DNA of 64,000 nucleotides from Xestospongia muta (GCA_963693285.1 OY848926.1:5564501-5628500), one strand, 5' to 3'. Shown: positions 23,033 to 38,400, counted from the first letter of the stretch. Translations and numbers: made by a program. Notes: generated by a model from the sequence alone, not told the origin.

Positions 23033-23780
23033 GTCTAAATAGGGATAGATTATCGAGAAATAACAGAAACGAAGAGATAAAGAAATCTGAAATTCACTGT
23101 CTACCAGTAAAATAAACGGAACTTCTTGCTAAGCTGAAATGGGTGGACCTGAGTTATTAAGAATTAAACAGTGTGTTGATTTCTCTTGGTAAGTATGAAT
23201 CTGTTTGTCAAAAGACAGTGTGCAAATTCTATGTAGCTTACCTGTGTATGAAATAAATAGTGATGCTAAAATGACTAAAAACTAACAATAATTATTATTA
23301 ATAGACGAGATAAAACCAAAGAGGCTTACTAGTGATTCATATTATAAGTGAAGGGGAAAATCAGAGATTTAAATAGGAAAACAAAATCAGATACCAAATT
23401 AGCAAGATAAGGTATCTTAGCAGACATACTATAGATAACTTGCTTGTCTGGTGGCCATGAAGGGAAGAATTAATGTCACTGATATGATCATTGTTGTTTT
23501 CTGCCTGGCACACTGTGTCCTAAGATTGTTTTTGGGCATGTGTTAGTACATGTAATACAATGGGCTTGAGTAAAATTGGTATAAATTACACAAGTGTTGT
23601 TTCTTAAACATCAAACACTCAAAATACAACTAAAATAGTATGTTATATGAACTGATCATACAACTCAAATTATAACTATACTGAAAAATTAATAACTGTA
23701 CTATACAATTGTGATCACTTAATAAGTATTATATAAATTGTCTATATATATGGAAGTTCAACAAAGTATCTGCACTAATA
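23033..23780. other. Spacer between gene B (3' end) and gene A (5' end)
   Basis: No gene is visible. 23033-23240 repeats the upstream block seen at 57-400 and 46094-46330, including a degenerate copy of the palindrome at 23093-23111. About 23290-23630 is unlike the two other spacers. 23640-23780 again aligns with the 3' flanks of genes A and C and should contain the 3'UTR of gene B. Confidence 0.55.
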
Positions 23781-26407
23781 TTAATCTTTAATATCATGTT
23801 CATGTTGCTGTTGGTAGAATACTATAGCTTTCCATGTAGCTACAGCTTGACCTACTGTAATAGTCTGTGGGAACTCTTCTTCAAATTGAAGAGGTAGTCC
23901 CTCTAATCCATAGTTATCCAAATGAGCAACTAATGTATCAATAAGACTAAAAACAATATTATATAAAGATCTCTCATAGTTAGATAATACTTACGGCCAG
24001 TCTTTTTCATCAGGGTTTCTATGACGGACATTGGTTTCAATAAACTCATAAAGAAGATTAAGTAGAGGAGTAATATCAAATTGTCGTAACAACTTTCCAA
24101 GTTCCTTCTGTACATCTTTATCTAATCCTTGTAGAAAGTCTTGACCCAATGAATCAAAAGGCTCCTAGTTAATATAAACACATAATACATTATGTCAGTG
24201 TGTAGGTGATCTCTTTACTTGATTAGATAGAGTGAGTCTCTTAGCCATTTGTACTGATACTGTCTCCCACAATGATAAGATATGACCCAAACTACAATAC
24301 TCCATAGCCTATAATAACTCAATGACTGTTAACATTGGATATAGCTAATATACCTTCTTGCTAGTAAACCTTCTTTCCATTTTTAATACTTTCTTGACAT
24401 ATTTCTTTAGTTCTGTATTAGCATCAGTTCTTCCAGAGGAGAGAAATCCAATAACTATCTCTACTACATCAAGACACTCTCTTAGACTTTGCATTGTACG
24501 TAGTTCAGTAACTATCTCTGCTTGTTGTCTGACACTGAGTTTGATCTAAAGAAGACACCAGAATATAACTGATAATTAGTGTCTATCTCTATTACCTGTG
24601 GTGATACATTCTTCCTAATGTTAGCAAATGTTTCAGCAGTGTACACATCTTTTCTGTATACAACTTGAGGGATTTCTAGTTGAATAAGAGGTTTGCCATG
24701 GATAAAACGGTCCACTACATGTTTCTCTAATGCAGGGAGATCATAAGTGACATTTTGTCCTTTTCCATGTTCCAGAGAATAATGACAGTGAGAGAGAACA
24801 ATAGAGAGAAGTTGATGTTCATACTCCAAGAGATGACAGTGTTGGATATGACTAACTGGTACCTTGTGTTCTCTCCACATAATACTAAACACAGTAGTAT
24901 CATATTGATCAAATGATATATAAGACTAACTCTTTCTTTTGTTTCTTTAACTGAGAGCGACACTTCTCTATAAAATCATTGTGTACTCCAACTAGTAAAT
25001 CAACTAGAGCAACTGTACATACTCCTGGACCAGTCAAGGTAGGAATGAGATAAGAGAGAGGAAGAGATTCATCCCAAGTAACTCTTGTCAGATATTCAGA
25101 GTCAACAGGAACACATGCTAATAGAAATACAACAGTAAACTGTGATAATATATGGTTTATAATATTTACAATGTTCTTTGAGTTTGTCTTTTATTAAACT
25201 CCAAGCATTTTTAACACAGTCAAGTTTCTCACGGAACTGGTTCCTTTTCAGTTCAGTATGACTTCCTATAGTATATCAGTAATATACTAACAAGGTATGT
25301 GATTGCTATACCTTTCCCTAGTTCTCTAATAAACTCTCCTATAGTGTATTTAGCTACTTCAGTTTTGTCCAGTCTTCTGTGACTAAGTTTATACATTTGT
25401 TGTTGTAGTTTTACAATACCAGGTAGATACTGAGTAGCTCTTAAGAGAGGCTCCTAATAAAATAAGATATTAATGAAGTAATCTTTATATAATACCTGTT
25501 TTATGAACTCATGTAGGATAGGACAAGTATCTTTGTGTGTCTGTAGAGTTTGAAAAAGGTGTTCCAATGTGATCCGAGAACGATAGGTCCACAAGTGAGG
25601 GAGGATGTCCTTGGGAGCTACAGACATTCTTTCATGAATTACATAAAACAAACGATCTCGATCTGTAAAGAGAAAAAGTTAGTATATTTAATTTACTAGA
25701 TGGATTGTTAACCTTCTCTCTTGTCATTTACAAGCAGAAGTGTTGCTTGTTGTAATGTCACCTCCAATTTCTAAATATTAAGTTGATATATTACAATATT
25801 CATTTTAGTACTATATTTACATTTAATATAGGTTCAATATAGACATTATTAAAACATCTCTCCCATTCTGTTCTAGCATTTCTAGCACCTAATGTTGTAT
25901 ATGTGGATACACCAGTAGCTAGAGAATAGAAAAATGAAATTATATTTTAAAGAACATATGGTCACTCACGAATGTTACGTTCCTCTGTGACAATATCTTT
26001 GAGTATCATATGTAAGATAAGACAAGACTCATCCTTACTCTTCCCTATAGCTCGACTCAAAATATTAATATCACACTGTAAATGTTGCCAGAAGAAAAGA
26101 GGTAAGTCTGCAGGTCTGACTTGACTCTTGGTAAGATCTAGTAGACCTTCAATAGCATGCTAATATAAAGAGATCATTATTCACTATACAATATCAATTA
26201 TATACCTCATTGTTACATGATGCCCATAGTAATGATGTATGCATTAGAACTCTAACAATGGCACAGGCTGCTGGAGATAAAGTTCTTTCAGATGAAGGAA
26301 CAGTTTCACGTTGATCAGGACGACCAAGTGCATAGCCTGTTTCAGTAGTATCAGTGCTGAAGAATTGAATTTTGAATGAACAGAAAATAGAAAGAACATC
26401 TACTCAC
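23781..26407 (-). other. Gene B C-terminal domain exons
   Basis: Same exon series as gene A, including YDLPALEKHVVDRF near 24740 and IHERMSVAPKDILPHLWTYR near 25600. The last exon has no Met and ends with YQQQHEHDIKD at 23781. Coding and intron sequences are close to A and C throughout. Confidence 0.78.
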
Positions 26408-29400
26408 GTTCTAGCTGTTGTATTGCCAGATGTAAGTTGATGGTTTTGACCTCCAATTGCACATTTACATTGTGGACAATTGTATTGTTGCATTGGTTGT
26501 CCACACTGAATGTAACAAATCAAAAAACTGCTACAAAAAAACCATAACATACCTCAGATACAAAGTAAGGATGACCATTAGGACATTCTACATAACAATA
26601 AAATATATCGATATCATACAGACATTATGTTTTCAACTTACGATAAAAAGCCCCTCCTAAAGCACTTCTTACAATTGGTAGACTATCTTCTGGCATAGTA
26701 GGTAGAAATGCTCTCTACAATAACATATAATACTGTAGAGGTGTTGTTATGAATATCAAATACCTTTAATTCTCCTGGACTGTTTATCATCTTAATAAAA
26801 GGTTGTAATATAACCAACTTCTCTTTACTCTGTAGTGCAGTAACTACATGTATAATTAAGTCAGTTAAGAGTCTATTCTGTGGACTCATTCCTGGTCTCA
26901 ATAACATGGGTTCTAGTCTACCACAATAAGTATTCTCAATAAGAGCCTGAGCTGTCCACATTAACTATAAAATAGAAATACTCAGTGACTGGTACTTCAA
27001 TGATATAAACATACTGATCTGTTTAATATTTTACACTTCTTTGTTAAACTGGATATTTCTGTCCTCATTTCATCCTTATTACAAAGTAAATCACAGTTCT
27101 AATAACATATAACTTACTGTCACTTTCTTAGATTCATCAGTGAAAACACAACTACCAGTGATTACCTGATAGATCCCTAACAACAGAGCAGGAGCATCTT
27201 TAGGACTAAGTCCCTAAACAGTAAGTTGAAAAGAGACAATAATTAAACATCAACAGGATTGTAGCTATAAAAATACCTCTGTAGTTTTTTGCAGTTCCTC
27301 TAATTTTTCACTATATACTGCATCAGTAAGAGTAGTTCTTAAATTTCCATAAACTTGATAGATGACAAATGGATCACTAGTTTGTTGCTCCTAGTTATAA
27401 TATAATGACCACTATATTTAAAATATATATAATATCTACCTCATTATATCTTTGTAGATGATGAGGTACAATCCATTGCATAGTTTGATCTGAAGTCAGG
27501 TTAGTTAAGAAGGAGACACCATATTGTTTAGCTAGTTGTTTTACTAAGAACACACCAGGACCAGAATTATCAGTATTAACAATGTGATCACTACAACATC
27601 TTTTAGCAATATCTAATAGAAGCTGTGTTTCATGTGTATAATAACCCTGATGTCTACTACTAGTTCCATGTTGACAGTGAAGGAGTTCAACCACTACTAC
27701 AATAGCATATCGTAATTTGGCAATCCCTTCCAAATATTGCAGATGAATACGTCCCTCAACAGAGGGAGCAGGACTGTTCGTGATAAGTTCTATACCCTCA
27801 TTCATAACTTGGTGAGCATGTCTGACTTTATAATGTATATAACTGTATTGTTTATGGAGAGCATCCTATAGAAAGAAATATAATACTGTATGTGTTATTG
27901 ACTATCTCTTAGTAGTCTACCTCAAAACATTGTATACATAATAAACACAGGCTACGATCATCTTTAATGATTTGTTGTGATCGTGTAAAGTAGTCCTCTA
28001 AATGTCCTCTGACTACCTCAGTACTGAAAAGAAAGATATGACCAGCTATCAGTATATATATATGACTTACTTATGTTCTAGTAGTAGTTGTAATAAGAAG
28101 GAACGTATGACTGGTACTTTGTCTACTTTCTCTTTATCTGAATAACTGAAATCTTTGGTCTTGTCTTGTTCAGTGAACACAACAGTTAGTAGTTCTTTAA
28201 TGAGAGCTGGTTCAGGTGGATTAGGTTGACCAAAACAGAGAGAAGACACTACTTCCATAAAGAAAGATTTGCAATATTCACGAATTGTTTTCTGCATATC
28301 AGATCTTTACAAAAGAAGATATCAAACTTATTTTGGCAGGTATTGACTTACGAGTATTTTAATTTATTTCCTGTATCTCCATCCAAAGCTCGAAGAACTT
28401 TCTGTATATTTTGAACAGTTTTGGCTTTTGTAAAATCTGGTTGTGATTTTAGAAACTAAATTAAAGTAATTAGTATTAGGAGAGATTTCATTATGACTTC
28501 TCTTACTAGTGCAATTCTTTTTGCATAGCGAACAAGCTCAACAAATTTCTTGTCAACAATTGAAAATTTTGTCACAATATGTTCAACAAAGAGTTGAACT
28601 GCTCTCACACTTTGCCAAGAGTGTCTACAGTTAAATAATGACAACTGATTTCATAATGATACTGGTGTGTCAATACCTGATGTTTCTAGTGAGCTCAGCT
28701 GTTGGTTCTGCTAGAGTTAATATAGAATCAATTGCATTTTGGCATAACTGTAGTTTGACAAGTCTATGAGGAACATATGCTCTATCATCAGGATCCAATG
28801 GTAGTGCTAAATTATTCTCATTGATGGCAACTTTAACAGCATACAGTGGTAACTCCATATACTGTGAACTATATTCTTCTATATAAATAAACACAGAAAT
28901 ATCAAACAAGATTATATGATTATAATAACCTATTGCTTTATCCAGCTGTATTAAGATACCAGGTATATGAGTAGTTAGTTGACCAAACCACATAATCTCT
29001 TGTTGATATTGATGATATACTACATGAACTGCAGCCAGTTGAGAGAGAAGAGAAGATGAACCATCAATGAAGTCTGGTCCTGTAATAATAGCATGAAGTG
29101 CCTTCCCAATGATCTAAAATAGTTGTAAAACAAAAAAATCAATTACATAGCCTGTCAGTCACTAACTTTATATTCCTCATCAGATTTATGATGAGTTATG
29201 AAATGAACGCTTCTCAAGTAATCATGAAGATAAAGTTGATAAAATTCTATCCAGTGTTCTTCTGACACATCATTTAAGATACATGCTACAGGTGTATCTG
29301 TCAAGATCTCACAGAGTTGAATGTGGACTCCTTGTCTATGACCACCTAGAGAAATAGTCCAATATAATGAAGATGTCACAGATATGTTATATGTAGTACC

Positions 29401-32400
29401 TGCAGTGTGCTTGGCATTCTCTAATTTTGAGTCAATAGTTTCCTTTACCAACCAAAAGAAAGGAAATTGACAAGAGAATCGTTCAGTAGTTGCTACTCCA
29501 GATGTTCCTACTCTGTTGGCAACTGACTGGAAGTCATGATACTCTATTCCTTTGCCCATTGAGAAACTCTCATAACTAAATTGACATAGTTTATCATCAG
29601 AGAACACTTGAAGCCACAACTGTCGTAATGGATTGACCTCTTCTTGTCTAGGATGACTACAATTGTAATAATAAGATAAACTGTGAATGCTCATATTAAT
29701 ATACCTAGGTTTTATGAGGTCTAAATTTGAGTAGTGATCTGTAAATGAGAGAATGGCTGAAAATATTGGTACAATGACTTCATCAAGTCTTCTCTCTAAC
29801 ACATTCTGAAAAGTTCCTCCAATTTGTAGTTTTCGACCACTCAATGCTTCCTTAAGTACCCATTCCTTGTCTTGATGTACAGTGTCTCTCTCTTTTAACA
29901 CATTCCTAATGTGTTTTACTAGTGCTCCATAAAAGGTATGATCATCTATTAAATATATCAATGGATAAGATACAGTGCTAAATCATACATTTTTTTTACC
30001 TAAAGGATAGGTAGGACTCTGAGGGATCAGATCAAGTAATAATCTAACTCGATGTGCAGCCCACTCTTTTCTAGTGTCATCATTCTCTACCATTTTAGCT
30101 ACTGCAGCTTGAATACAGTTATAGAGACGATGGCATTGATTATGATGTACTCTAGATGGTCTAGTCACTGGTGAGGTATAAGTCCCCATTAAAATGTCTT
30201 CATGAAACTAGAGAAATGGTCAAAGATTAATGTATTGTATCTAGTCTATATCCAATATCATCAGCTTTCAATTATTTACTTGTGAATTTAATTGTTCCAA
30301 GACTTCAGATTCCATCTCTTCTCCAGTCATATGTTCTGCTAATGTCTCCATATTCTGCTCACTAATGAGGTCTAATGACTGTTCAGTTATTTCCAGACTT
30401 TCCAGATCATCAATCTCCATATTTACATTCCCCTTGCCTGTACTTCTGCTTTCTCTTTCTCTCTTATAAGATACGAAATCTCTATTATAAAACAGATCAC
30501 TTATAGGAGCACTCAGAGCATCATTAAGAGTGAGTGCTGTCTTAGGAGGAGCTCGTATGTCATCTATATGAGCTGATATCCAGGAACCTCCTTGAAATCC
30601 TACAAAGGAAGAACTGTGTTTGTCTGTCGCTCCAGCTTGACGAGGAAGATGAATGATGAAGAGAACATGAACAAAGTCTTGTCCCTCTTTCCACTGATAA
30701 TTGGCTTTTTCTCTCTCATCATCAATACGATAGCGAGCACAAGCTATAAGATCACCAAATAAGTGACCAGAATCACACTGGATTATCAGGAGTGTGTCCT
30801 TCTTGTTATGTCGAGAAAATGCAGGACTATGTGAAGTTCATAACTGTCAATTAATGTAATATAAATTATTTACCTAATTTTGTTACTGAAGTCCATTTCT
30901 GTATCAAATTCTTGAAGTAAGAAACACAAGACCTGATCTTCTCTCATATCAATACACTGACATAATTCATTGAGCTCTTGACTAGACAGAAGATGACTAT
31001 GAGTAGTCACCTAATAATAAGATAATAACACAATATACTAATATTATAACTGACTTGTATTAGAAGACCACATTGACCTGTCATATGACTACCATTACGA
31101 AGATGATGAACAAGGAACTGGACAATAGAGCCATGATGTTGTTCTGAGAAATATATATGACTTAATGTTCTTTGATCTTTAGCTAATGTTGTGTGATGTA
31201 ATCGAATGAGTGCATCTGGTGAAGCCATTTGTAAGAGAAGTCTTTTGCTTCTAACTAAGACAGCTTCCTTCCATTCTTCAGAGTCTTCATCTTGTTCTGG
31301 TCTCTCTTGATGTAGTTGTTGAGTAGCCTGGAAGATCACAGAGGCTGGAGTGTCATTTCGATAACCAACAAAAGCATCTTGTTCAGTAAACCTTGGAAAG
31401 GATTAAGTAATATAAAATTTACAAAAGTTTCTTACTTTGTATCTGCTTTAACTTCACTAAATTGATGTACCCAGTTAGTGAACTTAGTAAGTACTTCTTT
31501 CTGCCAGTCTAGTAGTACTGTCTCTGTTAATACAAAGTGTTTCTCAAGACGATTAATAAGAGGAGTTGGAAACTTTTCATAAACTGTGGTTTTCTCTGCT
31601 ATCAAAATGAGCCTGTAGACAATTTAATATATTAAACTACACAATAAAATAATTGTCATACTTAAAGTTATTGTGTACACGACATTTAACTCTGTGGGTT
31701 TGTAGACCCAAATCCACATAACGCTGACCTCCTCCCAATTGAATGTAATACTGGTTTAACAGGTCATACAAGCTCTCATACAGGTTTTCTAAGTTAAGGA
31801 GGATGACAGTACGACCAGTTTCCATACAAATTTTGATTTGATTGATATTGCGACAAACTTGAGTATATTCTCTGTCTTTTGGAAAAGAACTACCAAATAA
31901 AACAAATGGCTCCATTCTTTGTACAATACGTGTATTCTCCTCCAAACCACCAGATCTCTCTTGATTGACAGTCATTCCTACCTCCTCATGAAGGTAGTGT
32001 TTGAGTACTTGTAAAGCAGCATAGTTCTCTGTTAGGAATAAAAGATAACGATTCTCTCTGTAAGGAAAAAGAAAGAATTGATGTTGAAATATAATAACAA
32101 GTCTCTGTTGTACCCATGCCAAGAAGTCTCCTTGGTCTGTAGACTCTTCCTAATAAGTCCAAGAGGAGAACAATCAGGAGAGAGAAGTTCACGTTCCTGT
32201 GACATGACAGTTAGCATGTTGCAAATAACATTCTCAAACTATACCTCTTTACTCAAACTAGTCAGATCAGGTTGATCCTCAATATTCTTCAAATATGTTT
32301 TAAAAATATCATAAGTGTCAAAATCATCTAGACCTCCAAAATTTCTTTTTATAGCATGTTGTAGTTGAAGTCCTGTTGGTGGCTTTTGGCTTTTCTGACA

Positions 32401-35400
32401 CATCCAGTACAACATCTTGATGAGACTAAATGACAATAATAGATTTAGTAATAGTATTATCATCTATAATGATACCTATAGAAATCTCTTAGACCAAAGA
32501 ATGGTTTACTCTGTTCATCACAAATAGCTTTGTAAGCAGCTGCTAATGACTGGAAATAAGGATTTAATCTTCCTGTAACAGGATCATCAGGACGATTAGA
32601 ACATATTCCTCTGAAGAAATATAATGACATAAAATATTGCATCTATAGAAACTAGCTGTACTTTGCAGAAAGTTCAAGTTCATTTTTATCAGGGTCACCA
32701 CGAGTTACCATAACTCCTCTGTTCATTTTAGCAGGATCTAGTGCCCAGTTTGAAATACCAATAAATGCAACACGTTGTTCACGTTCTATGATCTGATAGA
32801 TAGATTGAATACCTCATAATATCTTGACTAATGTCTTGTTACCTGTTGAGTGTCATCAGCTCCCTCAGTACCATCTTCTAAAAGTGGATGCAGAGCTTTA
32901 AGTGGTAAGTTAGGAGAGTCTTCAGCTAATCCAACTTCATCTAATACTACAACTGATATATAGTTAGTTGTATCTTGTTTCTTTTGAAAACTCTTAGCAG
33001 TATTAAAAACTTCAATGACACTTTCAGGAGTAGACAACTGACTGCATTGATATGAAAATATCTGAACCTATATTTCAAAAAGAAGTAGCATTTATTTTGG
33101 TTTAGAGGCAAGTTACCTGATTGAATTCTTTCATTAATGTTTTTTCAGAAGATCTTCCTAACATAGAGTCAGCCACAATAGATTTGGCTAAAGACTTTGA
33201 ACTTCCTGGTTTACCCACTAAGAAGAGAGGGATCCTTAACTCAATGCATATTGCCATCATAAAAACATTTTCTCTCAGAGCAGCATTCTTAGCAATATTT
33301 GGACCTAACTTCATGTTGTCTAAGAGAACATCTTGACACCTTCATATATAAGAGAGAACAATGATTTATTATAAAAGATCTCTTTTACATACCATCTTAT
33401 TTCATTACAGAACTGATTTGCTCCTCCAGGTACTCCTAGTGGAGCCTTAAATTGTTGCACTACACCACATTCATATTCCTTTCTGTCCTGTAGTCTAGCA
33501 TGATAGCAAACACTGACAGCTAATATTAAAGCACGAGATATTTCATCAACTGCTGGCTTCACCTAAATCAAGAAATACTAATCATTTTTGATTGTAGTAC
33601 TAGCTCACCTCAGCTTGGGCTTTTTTAAGAACCTCTACTGTAAACAGATGTTTCCTATCACAGAAATGTTTGAAGACAATCATTACTCGTTCAATATCTC
33701 TCAAACTAACAAAACTGCATTCATCCTAAGTAATGATCAATCTTTTTAGCAATACAAATTATATGCTCACATCTCTCTCTCTCATGTAGACCTGTGACCA
33801 GGCCAGTACACCAGCCACTGCATTGATAACTTGTCCATTAACTCCTGATATTGCCTGACATCTATCATAAACTATTTGTCTAATGTAGTCCTTCTCTGTT
33901 GCATTGTTTAGTTGACCAAAGTCATATACCAGAGGTCTCATACTGGGAGGTAAGTCAAGTACTCGGTAGACTAGCTCACGAAGAGGGATTGTACCTGTGA
34001 TATAGAAGGGTCAATTACATACTCTGTATTTCTCAATATATACATACCTAACTTATGTTGTGTTTCAGTAGCTTTAACATAAAAACCTAATCCTGCAGAC
34101 TCAAGTTTCTTAATCATATCATCAGTGTGTCTACAGGAAATAACAATCCATAAATTATATATAAAACCTATATCTTTTACTTTCTATAAGGATTACAAGC
34201 AGCAATAAACTTGACATCAGCTTTGATAGATCTACCATGAATACGACGATCACACATAACTTCTTTGATCAGTCCAATAGCTTCAGTTGTGTTAGCTTCA
34301 TCAAAAAACAGTACAGTATCTATTTCATGATCTTTCCTGTTCTTATCAGCAATTTCTTCAGCTTCTACTACTTTCTTTACAATATCATTCTCTGTAGTAC
34401 CTCCATGAATCTAAAGTCATTAATATTACTATCATTGTAATAGCATTAATAATAATGATGATACCTTCATGATGAGCATATTTTTCACATGTTCTCCTCC
34501 TTGTCTACATCCTTGAGCAGCAAGATCACACATAAATCTGATGAGACGAGTCTTACCACATCCAGTCTCACCCATAATAACTACTGGAATATTACATCTA
34601 AAGAAAAGTAGTTGACAATCTCCAATCATTATAATTGTACCTAAATCTCATGTGGATTGCCATTATTTTGATGACATTGTCAACAGTTAGAACATATGTA
34701 GGGTCTGGATCAAGACTCCATTCTAGACCCATCACCATTCCTATCTTCTGTATCATTGTATCTTTACCCCAAGCTTGATAGTTCTCTGATAAATTAACTT
34801 GATTATGTTGAAGACCGGTATATAACTGAGGAGTTAAAGCTGCTGCCTCAATGACTACATTTTTAACAGGATCTCGAAGGTCTCCATTGCGAGTTGCATT
34901 AAATCCTACAAATGTAATACTCATGCCATCTTCATTAAAGAAAAGATAAGGATGGTAGCTAAAATAAGACCAATAATCATTAATGATAATAAATATTGAT
35001 TAGTTTACTTTTGTTCCCACTGTTTTCTCTCATCAATCTGATATTCCTGAAGTTGTTCTTCATCAATTACTTCCTCATTCTCAGCAGCCACTTCACCTTT
35101 CAATGAGGAAGTAGCAAAGTCCTAAAATATAAAAGGTATCAATTTATTGTGTATTTTATAATATAGTATAATTACTTTAGACATTCTGATCATAAACTTC
35201 ACTGCAAATGTCTTCAGTCCAGACATCACATCTCCAACTATATCTTCATTACAGAAAATAGAATTCTCACAGTTTCTCAGCTGGGTGTCTAAAAATCTTA
35301 CGAAATGTCTCAATTCTGACCAGGAAGGATCTCTTACTCCACATTGACTGTTATTACAACATCAATTTATAAATTACAATATGAAGGATTATTTTTGATA

Positions 35401-38400
35401 ACTTACAATAAAAGTATTTGTAGACATTCAACAGGTTTCCCTTCCACTGATTGTAGTCTGTAAGAAAATCTATCTAATGGTACACGCCCTACATGTCTAC
35501 GTAAATATTGGTACACTCGCTGGAAGACAGGACTCCTGAACTCTCCAATATCCATATTACATTTCAAGGAATCTATAACAAAATATACTATTAAATATAA
35601 AGTGATCTTTACTAACTATCTAATTCATTTTGTAACATCTGTAACACATTTCTTGGTGAGAGACACTCCATTGTTGGTAAAATATCAAGTAGAGAAATAG
35701 TACATTTAGCAACTTTAACTTCACTCTGTAATATTGTAATTGTAATAACAATAATTAATATCAATGTTACCTTTGGTACTGTTACTTCAATAGCATATAA
35801 GTGAGCTGGATGACATCTCCAGATTTTACCCTGACTGTCACAGACTGCTTGAAGTATTAATAGAGAAAACAATACAGAGTCAACTTGTCTTAATACCTAT
35901 TGAGTTATTGTAAATATAACATCAGTGAAAGAGATTTAGAGAGTCTTACACTAGGTGAGATATCTATGTGAAAGATGATTGCCTGTCCACTGTCTTGGTC
36001 AGTCATCTTATCAAATGGATGTTTGAGTGCTTGTACAATGGTATCAAATGTGACCTTTGGACCATGAACTGGTATTATAACGTGGTGAGGTCCTTTTCGA
36101 GTCTTGGTCTGTAATCCCTCTTTCAAACGTTGAATATACAATGACTTGCCCATGCCTGCTCTCTCTGATTTTACCACACGTACATAAGAGCTAATTAAAG
36201 AAAATAACATTTGAAATATCAAAAAATATTTACTTTTCTGGATCAACAACAGAAGCTAGTATTCTTTGTCCTTTAAGTCCACTCTGAGGCCAACTAATAA
36301 AATGAGTTATAAGGTATTGAGAGAAGGTTTGAACAGAGTGAAGAGTAGTAAAAGGTCGTCGATAAAACTGTAGCTTAGAAATCATGTGAGATTTATCTTC
36401 ATCTTCATTACTACATATGATCACCAACTTGTAGTCTGAGAGGTAAGAGTTATAAACAGTGCCAATATTAGTATTGTATGAACTTACTTCTTTGTCCTTG
36501 TGAGCAATCAAATAAACTTCTCAGTGCCTTATCACAAACTTGATAGGACAACAACTCAGCATGAACTAGACAAAATATTCTGAAGTGGTTAGGATCTCCC
36601 ATAGCTCTCTTCCATAGTAGAGTCACTTCTTCATCTGTAGTGCGTTCACTACATAGAAGAACTTCTTCATGAGTAGGCAATGGTAGTTTATCATCCTCCA
36701 TATAAAGAGACAAGACAGTCTTTAGAACAGTATCTTTGTGAAAATATTATAACAATATTAGCATAGTAAATGAGGATACCTGGAGTGGCCACAAGTAAGT
36801 TTGGTTCACCAATTTTAAGTATATCAGAGAATGGTCTATTCTGATCAATTGGACCTAAAACAAAAATCAAAAAATTATCTTGGGACATTTTGTTTGCTTA
36901 CCTCTGCAGCTGTCATTGAGTTGTTGAAGAACCATACCTAATTCCAATATTGAAAGATAGTTGTTGGCTGAAGTGTCACTACATACAATCTCCATATCAC
37001 TAACATTATAGACAATTAATACACAAGACATATTGATGTCATTAACTTACCTCACAGGTGATCCATCAGATCCACCACTTTGTTGACGATTATATCTTTC
37101 TTCTTCTAGAGCCATTCCCCTATCTTTAGCTACAAAATCATGAGATATACTTCTTGGAAATAGTTCACTAAGTTCTTCAGAGTCCTCCATAATATACTCC
37201 ATGGCTTTTTGTGTATTGTCTGGATAGCGTTCTGCAGCAGTTTTACACTCTTCTAAAGAAAATCCTGCCTGCATCAACTCTTTAACAACAGGATGGTTTT
37301 CATCAATTGGTGTTCGCTCCTTAATTGTGAACTTAAATACGGGTTTTTCCTGTATCTCAGCTGCAGGTTCATGACTACGCTCAATCTTTACTAGTTGTTC
37401 AAAATTTATTTCATTAACATCTTCTTTCTCATCTTCTGAATGTAACTGTTCATCATCACTAGGAATGCTATAAGGATCTGTCTTAGTTTCACTGTCTACA
37501 TCACTATCAGAAAAATTAAAGTTATCTTGATGTTCATTGCACCAGGCTTCAATTGCTTCTTCTAAATCAGGTTTTGCACACCTTTCAAAAGCAAGGAGAA
37601 TAAGTTTTCTTGAAAATCCACACGATTCCTTTAAGTTAGCTAAAGTGGCTTTCTGCTTATCAGTAAGTTCATCTTCATTTAATCGAGGCTGAGGACCAGA
37701 TGAAACTTTTTTGGTTTTCATAATATGCTCCAAAACTCCAGATGTCATTGATGAAATTTTATTGTCTGATGTTGTTTCAGTATAGATCTCAGTAACTGGT
37801 GTAAAGATATTGTGTGACATATTTTGAGTAGTCAAGTTGGCTGGTACAACGACTTCTTGTCTGTATGAGGAGTAGGATGTAGTCTGTTTGTCAAAAGCAG
37901 ACTCAGCAAGTTCTTGTTCTTGAAGTATAGCACAAACAACTTGTACTTCATCTTTAACTAAATTGGAAGTGATCTCTCTAGAGAGACATTGAAGAAGTGA
38001 CATCACCTCTGACTTGACTGGTTTAGTAGAATTAGGACTGGTCTTAAACTGACCTAGTTCCTCTCTCAGAGACAGTAATTGAGGAGTAGTGAAGTAATTG
38101 AGTTCATAGAACTGGTCTCTATGACTTGATAACTCAGCCTTCCAATCCTCCAAATCCTTTTCCATTTCACTGGCTTGACTTCGTAATTTTTCCACAACAC
38201 CATCAACATTACATGGAAAGTGCATAGTCCATCCAATATACTTGTTATTTCCATATTGTTGCAATGATATAAGAACATCAGCAATTCGACAAACACTGTG
38301 AAAAATCTGTGTGTATCAAAAAACATGTATTACATGTACATAATGTAACAACTGTGAACAACTTACATCAAGAAATAAATCCACTTTTTGTCTTTCTCCT

